The notes beneath the pieces were generated by a model. The model worked only from the letters and a program-made list of their open reading frames with translations, had not been told where the DNA came from and ran no database searches. DNA of 57,300 nt from a virus: positions 3,125 through 60,424 of the IMG/VR virus record IMGVR_UViG_3300000115_000013; one strand, 5' to 3'. Position 1 is the first letter of the stretch. Every line of letters begins with the position of its first letter. Positions 16,126 through 22,635 of this stretch are shown here, piece after piece. Position numbers and translations under genes: made by a program.

Positions 16126-16557
16126 TTACTCGTGTTCGCCGCCTAAACCGCGGCTATTATATGCGCCAAACATATTTGGTTTACGTTTGGCTGTTTCAAA
16201 TGTTGCTACTGTAATTGCAATAGCACCTAGTAATAGTGCATGTAACACCATACTAAAAATTCCTGCCCACATACTACCTACGATGATAGCAAATACAATA
16301 CACCACATCCATGCTAATACCTGCATAATCATATGGCGTGTACTAAAATCAGGAATATTGCTTAGTGGATTTTTCTCATAATCCATTACTACATTCCAAC
16401 AATTATATACCCATTCTCTCATTGATATTACCTTTCTAAATATTACTTTTGTAGGATAATGAGCATCAACATCATCTCGATACTCTATTGCATCGTTCAC
16501 ATCATGAAACTCTTGTTCAACCTTACGTTCTTTGAAGTATGCTGTTACTCTATACAT
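16126..16557 (-). CDS. Small membrane protein
   Basis: A 143-residue protein. The first about 75 residues are soluble, with RVTAYFKERKVEQEF as a beta-rich start. Then two hydrophobic helices follow (MQVLAWMWCIVFAIIVGSMW and FSMVLHALLLGAIAITVATF) and a polar tail with GGEHE. It is likely an inner-membrane phage protein. It lies between the 68-residue protein and the tRNA array. No known family was recognised. Confidence 0.6.
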   Translation of the reverse strand: MYRVTAYFKERKVEQEFHDVNDAIEYRDDVDAHYPTKVIFRKVISMREWVYNCWNVVMDYEKNPLSNIPDFSTRHMIMQVLAWMWCIVFAIIVGSMWAGIFSMVLHALLLGAIAITVATFETAKRKPNMFGAYNSRGLGGEHE

Positions 16558-16580
16558 TATTTAATCCATTGTTGTTGTGG

Positions 16581-16653
16581 TGCCGCAACCAAGATTCGAA
16601 CTCGGGACCTACTGATTACAAATCAGTTGCTCTACCAACTGAGCTATTGCGGC
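16581..16653 (-). tRNA. tRNA-Thr (anticodon TGT)
   Basis: A 73-base cloverleaf on the minus strand. The acceptor arm GCCGCAA pairs with TTGCGGC and the discriminator is A. The anticodon loop TTTGTAA gives TGT. The T loop is GTTCGAATC. No CCA is encoded. It is the last gene of the tRNA array in transcription order. Confidence 0.93.
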
Positions 16654-16654
16654 G

Positions 16655-16729
16655 TTATCGTTTTACTCTGCAATTAGGACAAAAATCGTTATGACCTAAT
16701 TCTGTTTTACAATCTGGACAAGTTTTCAT
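16655..16729 (-). CDS. Tiny zinc-ribbon peptide (24 aa) inside the tRNA array
   Basis: ATG at 16729 and TAA at 16655 give MKTCPDCKTELGHNDFCPNC followed by RVKR, a perfect CxxC-N-CxxC zinc ribbon. The frame fills the gap between two tRNA genes. No clear ribosome-binding site is visible. Similar short zinc ribbons are common in T4-like phages. Expression is unproven. Confidence 0.5.
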   Translation of the reverse strand: MKTCPDCKTELGHNDFCPNCRVKR

Positions 16730-16757
16730 AAAAATACTTATCCGTGGGTTAATTTGG

Positions 16758-16838
16758 TACTCGCACCCGGACTCGAACCGGGACGCCTTACGGCCACAGA
16801 TTTTAAGTCTGTTATGTCTACCATTCCATCATGCGAGC
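16758..16838 (-). tRNA. tRNA-Leu (anticodon TAA)
   Basis: An 81-base type II tRNA with a variable arm (GGCCGTAAGGC). The acceptor GCTCGCA pairs with TGCGAGT (one G-T wobble). The anticodon loop CTTAAAA gives TAA. The T arm CCCGGTTCGAGTCCGGG is perfect. Confidence 0.92.
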
Positions 16839-16844
16839 ATCTGG

Positions 16845-16931
16845 CAGTGAGGGTGGGATTCGAACCCACGGAACGCTTGCACGTTCTCCGGATTAGTAAT
16901 CCGGCGCTTTCGGCCACTCAGCCACCTCACC
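16845..16931 (-). tRNA. tRNA-Ser (anticodon reads ACT)
   Basis: An 87-base type II tRNA with acceptor GGTGAGG/CCTCACT and a discriminator G. A long variable arm (GAGAACGTGCAAGCGTTC) is typical of tRNA-Ser. The anticodon loop is TTACTAA, which gives ACT, reading AGT. Bacterial tRNA-Ser for AGY normally has GCT, so the A34 is unusual. Confidence 0.88.
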
Positions 16932-16992
16932 TTAACACTTGTAGGATTCAGGAAGGTCACTAGGTAATTACTCCTATTAATTTCCAACGCCT

Positions 16993-17043
16993 GTCGAAGC
17001 TAGATATGACTATGCATAGATTTTAACTATCTAGTCTTCCGAC
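16993..17043 (-). other. Long imperfect hairpin within the tRNA array
   Basis: GTCGAAGCTAGATA (16993-17006) pairs with 17028-17043, about 14 bp with two single-base bulges, around a loop containing CTATGCATAG. It lies in the roughly 190-base gap (16932-17124) that has no gene. It may be a processing signal or a small RNA. Confidence 0.4.
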
Positions 17044-17124
17044 GATTTTCCTACTGTACAAAGAACGTTGCAGTTTACTCTTATCAGTTTATTCCTGCGG
17101 TGTTCTCTGCACCATAAACTTTGG

Positions 17125-17195
17125 CAAAGGTGAGGAGAATCGAACTCCTGCTTCTGGTTTTGGAGACCAGCGTGATACCATTTCACCACACCCTT
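17125..17195 (-). tRNA. tRNA-Trp (anticodon CCA)
   Basis: A 71-base cloverleaf. The acceptor AAGGGTG pairs with CACCTTT (one G-T). The anticodon stem CTGGT/ACCAG has loop CTCCAAA, giving CCA. The T arm is AGGAG TTCGATT CTCCT. The discriminator is G. Confidence 0.92.
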
Positions 17196-17203
17196 ATAAT
17201 TGG

Positions 17204-17277
17204 TACTCCCCACAGGACTCGAACCTGTAACCAAAACGTTATGAGCGTTCTGCTCTAACCAATTGAGCTAGAAGAGT
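17204..17277 (-). tRNA. tRNA-Met (anticodon CAT)
   Basis: A 74-base cloverleaf. The acceptor ACTCTTC pairs with GGGGAGT using two G-T pairs. The anticodon loop is CTCATAA, giving CAT. It lacks the three G-C pairs that mark initiators, so it is an elongator Met tRNA, or an Ile tRNA if C34 is made lysidine. Confidence 0.85.
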
Positions 17278-17288
17278 ACATATTCTGG

Positions 17289-17362
17289 CGGACCCTAGAG
17301 GATTCGAACCTCTGACCTAGTGCTTAGAAGGCACTTGCTCTATCCAGCTGAGCTAAGGGACC
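17289..17362 (-). tRNA. tRNA-Arg (anticodon TCT)
   Basis: A 74-base cloverleaf with anticodon loop CTTCTAA (TCT). The acceptor GGTCCCT faces AGGGTCC with a T-T mismatch at position 3:70. The discriminator G is followed by an encoded CCA (17286-17288). Its 5' end overlaps the last 10 bases of the SGNH gene. It serves AGA codons, common in AT-rich genes. Confidence 0.9.
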
Positions 17363-18216
17363 TGTTTCATTTTATAAACATCATATTTACTGTCGTAACT
17401 TGTTGCATTAACTATATTAGAAATAAACCCTGTTGTCAAGTCTAAAGTTTCATTTTCTGTTATGGTTTTAAATAATTTATCAGCTAGTATAGTATGGTTA
17501 TCCATTATTAGATGGTTAACCCTGCCGTCAGCTCCACCGCAAATATCCATAAATGCTGTCCAAAGACTTTGTTCATCTCTTTTTTCTGATTGCCATTCAT
17601 TAGCACTAACTGAATTTAAATTTCCAATTGAATTAAAATTATTATTCCATTTAGTTACTTCACTATTTTCATAAATTGGGATATTAATTATTTGATACCC
17701 CTCATGCTGTTGCATATTAAAATACGCTAATACAGATACTCCGTACAATTCCTCCATTACTGGATCAGCTATATTAATAACATATTGCCTAGCTGCTTCT
17801 GCTTGATAAAGAGACTTTTGTCTTGTTTCAGGATCATGACGTGCTGTCATTTTTTTAAGATATTCTACGTTTAGTGTGCTATCTGTTTTGATAAAATTAA
17901 TAAAGTTACTAAGCTCTGGAGATTTTTGTATAAACCATCTGCGAGCAGGCATTGTATGTCCAATTATAATAACGTCATTTTCTTTATCAATATCAGATCT
18001 TTCTTGAACATATCTCCATTGAATGTAATCCAATCCTATCCCTGGCATACCGTGATTACAAATTTCAGACAACCCAAGTTTTTGACATAATAAAGATTGC
18101 CAAGTCATTGAAAAGTCTTTTTTAGTTTCTTCTATAAACACCAAGTCATTTACTAACATTCTTTTTTCTAATGGTGCGTTTGTGAAACTATCACCAAAGA
18201 TCCATAGTTTACCCAT
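17353..18216 (-). CDS. SGNH/GDSL-type hydrolase-like protein
   Basis: A 287-residue protein. Block I is LWIFGDSFTN with the Ser nucleophile. A glycine-rich block II is HGMPGIGLDYIQW. A block III-like segment is IIIGHTMPARRWFI, and a DNHTILADKLF segment could supply the block V Asp-X-His. It is a paralogue of the gene at 54284, sharing the block I and RRWFI motifs. SGNH enzymes act on acyl or acetyl esters of sugars or lipids. It starts one base after the upstream stop and ends inside tRNA-Arg. Confidence 0.75.
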   Translation of the reverse strand: MGKLWIFGDSFTNAPLEKRMLVNDLVFIEETKKDFSMTWQSLLCQKLGLSEICNHGMPGIGLDYIQWRYVQERSDIDKENDVIIIGHTMPARRWFIQKSPELSNFINFIKTDSTLNVEYLKKMTARHDPETRQKSLYQAEAARQYVINIADPVMEELYGVSVLAYFNMQQHEGYQIINIPIYENSEVTKWNNNFNSIGNLNSVSANEWQSEKRDEQSLWTAFMDICGGADGRVNHLIMDNHTILADKLFKTITENETLDLTTGFISNIVNATSYDSKYDVYKMKQVP

Positions 18217-18450
18217 TTAAAATGCCATTTCAATTTGTGTATCAACAGCAACTTCTTCTTCATTTGCAATAATAGCTGACACAATTTCATCAAATGATTC
18301 ATAAAACTGTTCATCATCTTTCCAGAAAGAACGACATTCTGCGTATGCATCTGCATCCACGAAGCTCCAATTAATAGAACCATCTTCATTAAGGTTCTCT
18401 TCTTTTTCAATTGCGTCACGGATTTCGATTTCTAACATTGAGTGAATCAT
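18217..18450 (-). CDS. Conserved small acidic phage protein
   Basis: A 77-residue, strongly acidic protein. IRDAIEKEENLNEDGSINWS followed by FVDADAY is a motif I recognise from many marine T4-like phages. An AAAGGAATACTAA site precedes the ATG. A sigma70-type promoter lies just upstream. The TAA is followed directly by the ATG of the SGNH gene. Function is unknown; an early role is suggested by the promoter. Confidence 0.7.
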   Translation of the reverse strand: MIHSMLEIEIRDAIEKEENLNEDGSINWSFVDADAYAECRSFWKDDEQFYESFDEIVSAIIANEEEVAVDTQIEMAF

Positions 18451-18485
18451 TTAGTATTCCTTTGTTTCGCTGTTTCTATATATCA

Positions 18486-18514
18486 TATATAGCATCAAGA
18501 GTTCCTAGTGTCAA
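18486..18514 (-). promoter_or_regulatory. Sigma70-type promoter
   Basis: TTGACA (18509-18514), 17-base spacer, TATATA (18486-18491) on the minus strand, upstream of the 77-residue protein gene. Confidence 0.7.
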
Positions 18515-18887
18515 CACTGTTATTAAAACTTTCTAACATTTTTTCTTGTTCAGCATATGCTTCAATCTCCCAAGGACGATCAAAATAAGGAATGTCACTA
18601 GGCTCAAACATTGGAAACTCTTTACGTACTGCCTGCTTTACATGTACCATTTCGTGAAAGATAGCAGTAATTAAATCTTCGTAGCTAAGTCCTTTGCGAA
18701 CTCTTAGTTCATATTCTCTATCATCATCACCATCTATTAGATCTGCTTCAGCACTTAATCCAGGTGCAATTTCAACATCAACTGTCAGTTTACGATGCTT
18801 GGGAAGTAGATATGATTTAGCAAACCAAAGTGCTTCAGTTACCGCTGCACGTTCTTTTTTAGTTCCGCCAATTACTGAATAAAGCAT
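18495..18887 (-). CDS. HExxH zinc metalloprotease-like protein
   Basis: About 130 residues. HEMVHVKQAVR contains the HExxH zinc-protease motif around residues 85-95, and downstream PWEIEAYAEQ gives a Glu in a helix, as in minigluzincin/SprT-like proteases. I chose the ATG at 18887 because GGAG lies nine bases upstream; an ATG at 18896 directly abuts that site. Short HExxH proteins of this type occur in marine T4-like phages. A proteolytic role is likely but the target is unknown. Confidence 0.75.
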   Translation of the reverse strand: MLYSVIGGTKKERAAVTEALWFAKSYLLPKHRKLTVDVEIAPGLSAEADLIDGDDDREYELRVRKGLSYEDLITAIFHEMVHVKQAVRKEFPMFEPSDIPYFDRPWEIEAYAEQEKMLESFNNSVDTRNS

Positions 18888-18914
18888 ATGTACCATCTCC
18901 GCTATTACTCTTAT

Positions 18915-18943
18915 ACCATATAGTAAGACGTATTGGTAGTCAA
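18915..18943 (-). promoter_or_regulatory. Weak sigma70-type promoter for the metalloprotease gene
   Basis: TTGACT (18938-18943), 17-base spacer, TATGGT (18915-18920) on the minus strand. The spacer sequence resembles those of the dyad-bearing promoters near 13.6-14.0 kb. Confidence 0.45.
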
Positions 18944-18951
18944 CCTTTTTC

Positions 18952-19374
18952 TTAAAGTTTTTCTATTCTTTTTTCGTGTCTGCCACCTTCAAATTCTGTA
19001 GTGAGAAAGGTGTCAACTATGTTAATAATCCAAGCTGGATCAGTTACTCTAGCACCCAAACATAATACATTTGCATTGTTATGCTGTCTTGTAAGCATTG
19101 CAGTATGTGTATCTTTACAAAGCCCTGCACGAATCTTTGGATTACGATTAGCTGTCATACTCATACCAATACCTGTGCCGCACACTAGGATACCAAAGCC
19201 TGCGCCGCCATCCGCTACAAGTTCACATACACCTTTAGCAAAGTCTGGGTAGTCACAACTTTCCTCACTATCACAACCCCAATCTCGAACATTGTGTCCT
19301 TGGTCCATTAACCATTCACTAATTGCTTGTTTTGTTTTGTAACCTCCATGATCACTTGCTATTGTTATAATCAT
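18952..19374 (-). CDS. rpiB: Ribose-5-phosphate isomerase B (RpiB)
   Basis: A 140-residue RpiB/LacAB family isomerase interconverting ribose 5-phosphate and ribulose 5-phosphate. ASDHGGYKTK is the family start. GCDSEESCDYPDFA follows, then GILVCGTGIGMSMTANR with catalytic Cys65, and RQHNNANVLCLGAR with His98. The end FEGGRHEKRIEKL is also typical. It overlaps the next gene by 4 bases (ATGA). It probably supports nucleotide synthesis by supplying ribose 5-phosphate from pentose-phosphate intermediates. A role with other sugar phosphates is possible. Confidence 0.92.
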   Translation of the reverse strand: MIITIASDHGGYKTKQAISEWLMDQGHNVRDWGCDSEESCDYPDFAKGVCELVADGGAGFGILVCGTGIGMSMTANRNPKIRAGLCKDTHTAMLTRQHNNANVLCLGARVTDPAWIINIVDTFLTTEFEGGRHEKRIEKL

Positions 19375-19592
19375 TTTCTCTTTGCTTTCCTCGCTTTGGG
19401 TTTGGGTTTAGCCTTAGGCTTTATTTCTTCAACTTTCTTTAAGTTACTATATCGTAACAATGGACCAACAGCCGCTTCTACTTGGCTATCAGTCCATTTA
19501 AATTTTTTCTTTACATCACTATACAACAACTCTTTATCACTATAGATGGAAATCATACTATGAAGTATCTTATCAATTTCCATCCAATTCAT
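19371..19592 (-). CDS. Small protein with basic Lys/Pro tail
   Basis: A 73-residue protein. The first 50 residues form a helical domain. The C-terminus is highly basic and Pro-rich (KPKAKPKPKARKAKRK), similar to nucleic-acid-binding tails. It lies between uvsY and rpiB and overlaps both by four bases. A DNA-binding accessory of recombination is suggested by position and charge only. Confidence 0.6.
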   Translation of the reverse strand: MNWMEIDKILHSMISIYSDKELLYSDVKKKFKWTDSQVEAAVGPLLRYSNLKKVEEIKPKAKPKPKARKAKRK

Positions 19593-20047
19593 AAACTAAT
19601 ATCTTCCAGACCTGCTGCACGTAGTTTTACAATGTTATTAATTTGAAATTGTTTGGCATCAAGTGCTTTAACTAATCCCATAAACTTGTTCCTTACTAAT
19701 GAAAGCTCATTAATAATATGTTGTTGGTCAATTACTTCACTTTCGCCATCAGCAAATTTTTCTGCATCTCTACTTGAAAGTGCCTTGTTATATCCTTCCA
19801 AATATATGCGATAATGCTTATTGCGTATTTTACGCATTTCAATATTCAAATATTCAAGTATAGCTTCTAGTTCCTGTAACTGATTAAATCGATATTCTAC
19901 TATACCAGGCATATCTCTACTGTGTCTCTCAACGTTTCCTTTGAGACCACATTCAAGTTTTGCTTCTTGTAATTGTAGTTCGAAGTAATCAATTGCAGGA
20001 ATAATGTTAGCTAAGTCTTGGCGTATTTTACCAAACCATGCGCTCAT
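19589..20047 (-). CDS. uvsY: UvsY-like recombination mediator
   Basis: A 152-residue helical protein. In T4, UvsY loads UvsX recombinase on gp32-coated single-stranded DNA. The C-terminal LVKALDAKQFQINNIVKLR matches the C-terminal helix of T4 UvsY (LDAIKSRGFAIKHIQDMR). T4 UvsY has 137 residues, so length fits. Gene order UvsX, small acidic protein, UvsY supports the call. It overlaps the small acidic gene by one base. Confidence 0.85.
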   Translation of the reverse strand: MSAWFGKIRQDLANIIPAIDYFELQLQEAKLECGLKGNVERHSRDMPGIVEYRFNQLQELEAILEYLNIEMRKIRNKHYRIYLEGYNKALSSRDAEKFADGESEVIDQQHIINELSLVRNKFMGLVKALDAKQFQINNIVKLRAAGLEDISL

Positions 20048-20301
20048 TACCAGTCGTCATCCTCATCTTGTTCATAGTCACCACCAGTGGGCTCACTATA
20101 AAAGTTTTCTTTGAGTGATTTATCAAGTGTATTATCATAGCCAAACCATTCATCACCAACTTCACTTAAATCATGTAAATTTTCATTAATCAGTTCTAAA
20201 TATTTTTCGCATGCAGAATCTCTATCTTTAGAATTAATGTAAGGCTTTAACGAAATCCAAATATCAATAAACGTAGATAGTTCTGTTTCACTCATTTTCA
20301 T
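20047..20301 (-). CDS. Small acidic protein between uvsX and uvsY
   Basis: An 84-residue acidic protein. FIDIWISLKPYINSKDRDSA and a tail ending EQDEDDDW are recognisable from the protein that sits between UvsX and UvsY in marine T4-like phages. It overlaps the uvsX 3' end by 14 bases. A role in UvsX/UvsY-dependent recombination is inferred from synteny. Confidence 0.7.
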   Translation of the reverse strand: MKMSETELSTFIDIWISLKPYINSKDRDSACEKYLELINENLHDLSEVGDEWFGYDNTLDKSLKENFYSEPTGGDYEQDEDDDW

Positions 20302-21403
20302 ATGATTCGTTGTCCTCTAATACTTGGTCATCAGCTTGGTTATTTAGTTCATCGGCTGCTTTGTCAACAGCGATGTCATCCCATTCTGTCATAACTAGGT
20401 CAAGAGCACCATCTTTATTAGCATTCCAAGGTTTACGAAACATTTTAATTACTTCGCCAGTTACATGACTAGTATATTCTAAACTATTGCCACTTTTCTT
20501 AAGAACCTCTTTTGCTTCTAAAAACTCAACAAGTCCACTATATGGTGACATTCCTGTCTCATATGGAATCTCCACTTGTACACTTTCAAAAGGTTTAGCA
20601 TAACGTGTTTTCATTACTTTACACGCCGCTCTAATACCATGTACCTGTGATGTTTTGTTACCATCTGCATCAGTTTTTAGTTTAAGTTTACGCATGGCAA
20701 CTACAATACTACTTGCGTAGATAAAGCCTTGTCCGCCACTAATCTTGTCATCTGGATCAAACATATCTTGTGATGCATATGTATGGTTAGTTGCCATTAG
20801 TCCTACATTGTATTCTCCCAACATATTGACAGTATTACGAACCAATGACGTTAATGCCTTAGGCTTACGACCCAAGTCACCTTTCATATCACCTGCTTCA
20901 AACTGTTTAACATCAGTTGGCGTCAACATCATACCTAATGAGTCAATTACAAACAATACTTTAGGACGTTCATCCTTTTCTTTGTCTGCCCATTCTTTTT
21001 TGTAGTCTGTCATAAAATCACTCATAACTTTGGCTACATCGTCAATCATTGCTAAGTTAAGTTTTAGCAATTTGTCTGGACTTGTGTCTACATCCAGTGC
21101 ATGTAACCAAGTCTCATCTAGTGCGTTTTCAGTATCAATTAGCACAACAAAGATGTTTTGGTCTTGTGCTTGTTTAACAATATTACCAGCCGCAATATAT
21201 GACTTACCTGCGCCACTTTCTCCAGCCAATACTGATACTTTACCTAGTGGAATACCTTTATTAAAGTCTCCACTGATTAGTTTGTTTAGTGTATAATTAC
21301 CTGTTGAAATCCATGTATCTGGATCATTAAACCCAACACTTAGTCCGGGCACCGCTTTGGTAATACTTTTGCGGAATTTACTTACGTCAAAAGGTCTTGG
21401 CAT
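20288..21403 (-). CDS. uvsX: UvsX (RecA-like recombinase)
   Basis: A 371-residue strand-exchange protein. Walker A is GESGAGKSYIAA (about residues 58-69), Walker B VLFVIDSLGM. A LMATNHTYASQDMFDP stretch and a GGQGFIYASSIVVAM loop fit the RecA L1/L2 region. The C-terminus is acidic (EDNESYENE). It has AGGAGACATAAATG-type ribosome binding and lies downstream of gp32 across a hairpin. It drives recombination-dependent replication with UvsY and gp32. Confidence 0.95.
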   Translation of the reverse strand: MPRPFDVSKFRKSITKAVPGLSVGFNDPDTWISTGNYTLNKLISGDFNKGIPLGKVSVLAGESGAGKSYIAAGNIVKQAQDQNIFVVLIDTENALDETWLHALDVDTSPDKLLKLNLAMIDDVAKVMSDFMTDYKKEWADKEKDERPKVLFVIDSLGMMLTPTDVKQFEAGDMKGDLGRKPKALTSLVRNTVNMLGEYNVGLMATNHTYASQDMFDPDDKISGGQGFIYASSIVVAMRKLKLKTDADGNKTSQVHGIRAACKVMKTRYAKPFESVQVEIPYETGMSPYSGLVEFLEAKEVLKKSGNSLEYTSHVTGEVIKMFRKPWNANKDGALDLVMTEWDDIAVDKAADELNNQADDQVLEDNESYENE

Positions 21404-21427
21404 TTATGTCTCCTAATAAGAATAATA

Positions 21428-21450
21428 GAAGGCAGCATAGTACTGCCTTC
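21428..21450 (-). terminator. Hairpin terminator between gp32 and uvsX
   Basis: GAAGGCAG and CTGCCTTC form a perfect 8-bp stem with a 7-base loop, followed on the minus strand by TATTATTCTTATT. It lies 19 bases after the gp32 stop and should end or protect the gp32 transcript. Confidence 0.65.
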
Positions 21451-21468
21451 TTTAAGATGTAAGGTTAA

Positions 21469-22521
21469 TTATGATCCGCGGTTACGGATAGCAGCAAGTA
21501 TATCTTGTGCTGATGGTTTAGCTTCATCACCACCTGCTATCGCTGGCTCTGCTACTGGAGCAGGCTGCGGTGTTGGTGCTACTACTTCCTGTTGAACAGG
21601 GGGAGCAACTGGTACAGGCGCTGGTTGACCATCAGCAACTGGTGCTGGTGCTACTGGTGCTTGTGGAATGCTTGCCGCTGGTGCTTTACCAGCTGACGTA
21701 TTTGGCGCACTATTTGATGTATCGATTTGTACACCACTTGGACGATAAAAATTACCCCAACGCTCTGCATCATATAATTGCCCATCTACACTAGCTTCAA
21801 ACATTTCAGCAATTACTGCTAATTCAGATTCGCTAGGTTGTTTAGGAAGATAGTCATTTAAGTTATACAACCCATGAGTATCAATTGCTGAACGCTCATT
21901 ACTGTCTAAACTACGCTCACGGCGTGCCCAACTACTCGTACTATAATCACTATATTGACCTTTAGTAGTTTTAGTAAGACGGAAGTCAGTACCTTGTTCA
22001 ATATCTGTTGGAAGTTCAACAAAATCTGTATCCATTAATGCACCTTTGATAATATTAAAGATACTTGGATTAATAATAAATCTACGGATTGGATTATCTG
22101 GAGATTCCTCTTGTAAGCTATTTTCAGTTACAAAGCCTTGGAATACATATGAACGTTTTTTCCAATACTTACGACCCATTTCTTCTAAGTTAGGATCTTT
22201 AAACCAGGCACGTACTTCAGATAGTACTGGGCAACTGCCCACTGGCCCCCACATTTCATTACATGGAATATTAACAATCACTTTACGACTGTCTGGTTGG
22301 TTTTTTACACCCGCAAATTCCATGCGGATCATTTGACGCTCTCTCCAAAAATACGGATTTTCCGTATCTCCATCTGGTAAAAAGCGAATCACGCTAGTTG
22401 TATTTTCTGGGATGTTCCAAAATGGGAAGATAGCGTTATCTCCACCAGTTGCTCCGCCTTGGCGTTGATTGCCTTGCTCAGATGCTTGTAATTTTGCTCG
22501 AATTTCTGCTAATGATGCCAT
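21469..22521 (-). CDS. 32: gp32-like single-stranded DNA-binding protein
   Basis: A 350-residue protein. It has a short basic N-terminus, an OB-fold core with FPFWNIPENTTSVIRFLPDG and YFWRERQMIRMEF, and a partial zinc-site pattern (NIPCNEMWGPVGSCPVL). The C-terminal third is a long Pro/Ala/Val linker with repeated PAPV units, ending in a small amphipathic helix (SAQDILAAIRNRG). In T4 the tail binds UvsX, UvsY and helicase-loading proteins. A sigma70 promoter and a structured leader precede it. Confidence 0.93.
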   Translation of the reverse strand: MASLAEIRAKLQASEQGNQRQGGATGGDNAIFPFWNIPENTTSVIRFLPDGDTENPYFWRERQMIRMEFAGVKNQPDSRKVIVNIPCNEMWGPVGSCPVLSEVRAWFKDPNLEEMGRKYWKKRSYVFQGFVTENSLQEESPDNPIRRFIINPSIFNIIKGALMDTDFVELPTDIEQGTDFRLTKTTKGQYSDYSTSSWARRERSLDSNERSAIDTHGLYNLNDYLPKQPSESELAVIAEMFEASVDGQLYDAERWGNFYRPSGVQIDTSNSAPNTSAGKAPAASIPQAPVAPAPVADGQPAPVPVAPPVQQEVVAPTPQPAPVAEPAIAGGDEAKPSAQDILAAIRNRGS

Positions 22522-22529
22522 AGTTTTAA

Positions 22530-22568
22530 TCTCCTATTTGCCTATGTTTGTTTGCCTAAGTATGCCTT
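22530..22568 (-). promoter_or_regulatory. Triple AGGCA repeat before the gp32 ribosome-binding site
   Basis: On the minus strand, AGGCATAC, AGGCAAAC and AGGCAAAT occur in tandem between the leader hairpin and AGGAG. This unstructured repeat before the start site resembles the arrangement by which T4 gp32 represses its own translation. Confidence 0.5.
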
Positions 22569-22569
22569 T

Positions 22570-22604
22570 GTGACAACAGTGTATATAATAATACATGTTA
22601 CCAC
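22570..22604 (-). promoter_or_regulatory. Leader hairpin of gp32 mRNA
   Basis: Fourteen base pairs including two G-T pairs, with a single bulge and a six-base loop, from 22570 to 22604. The promoter -10 box overlaps its outer arm, so the transcript would contain the inner two-thirds. Confidence 0.45.
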
Positions 22605-22631
22605 TATATTACGTTTTGTCTAGATTGTCAA
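22603..22631 (-). promoter_or_regulatory. Sigma70-type promoter for gp32
   Basis: TTGACA (22626-22631), 17-base spacer, TATAGT (22603-22608), minus strand. Confidence 0.7.
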
Positions 22632-22635
22632 GATT

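Noticed and set aside
17031-17234. A 67-codon frame over tRNA-Trp and tRNA-Met
   Set aside because: It covers two well-formed tRNA genes and is a by-product of conserved tRNA arms.
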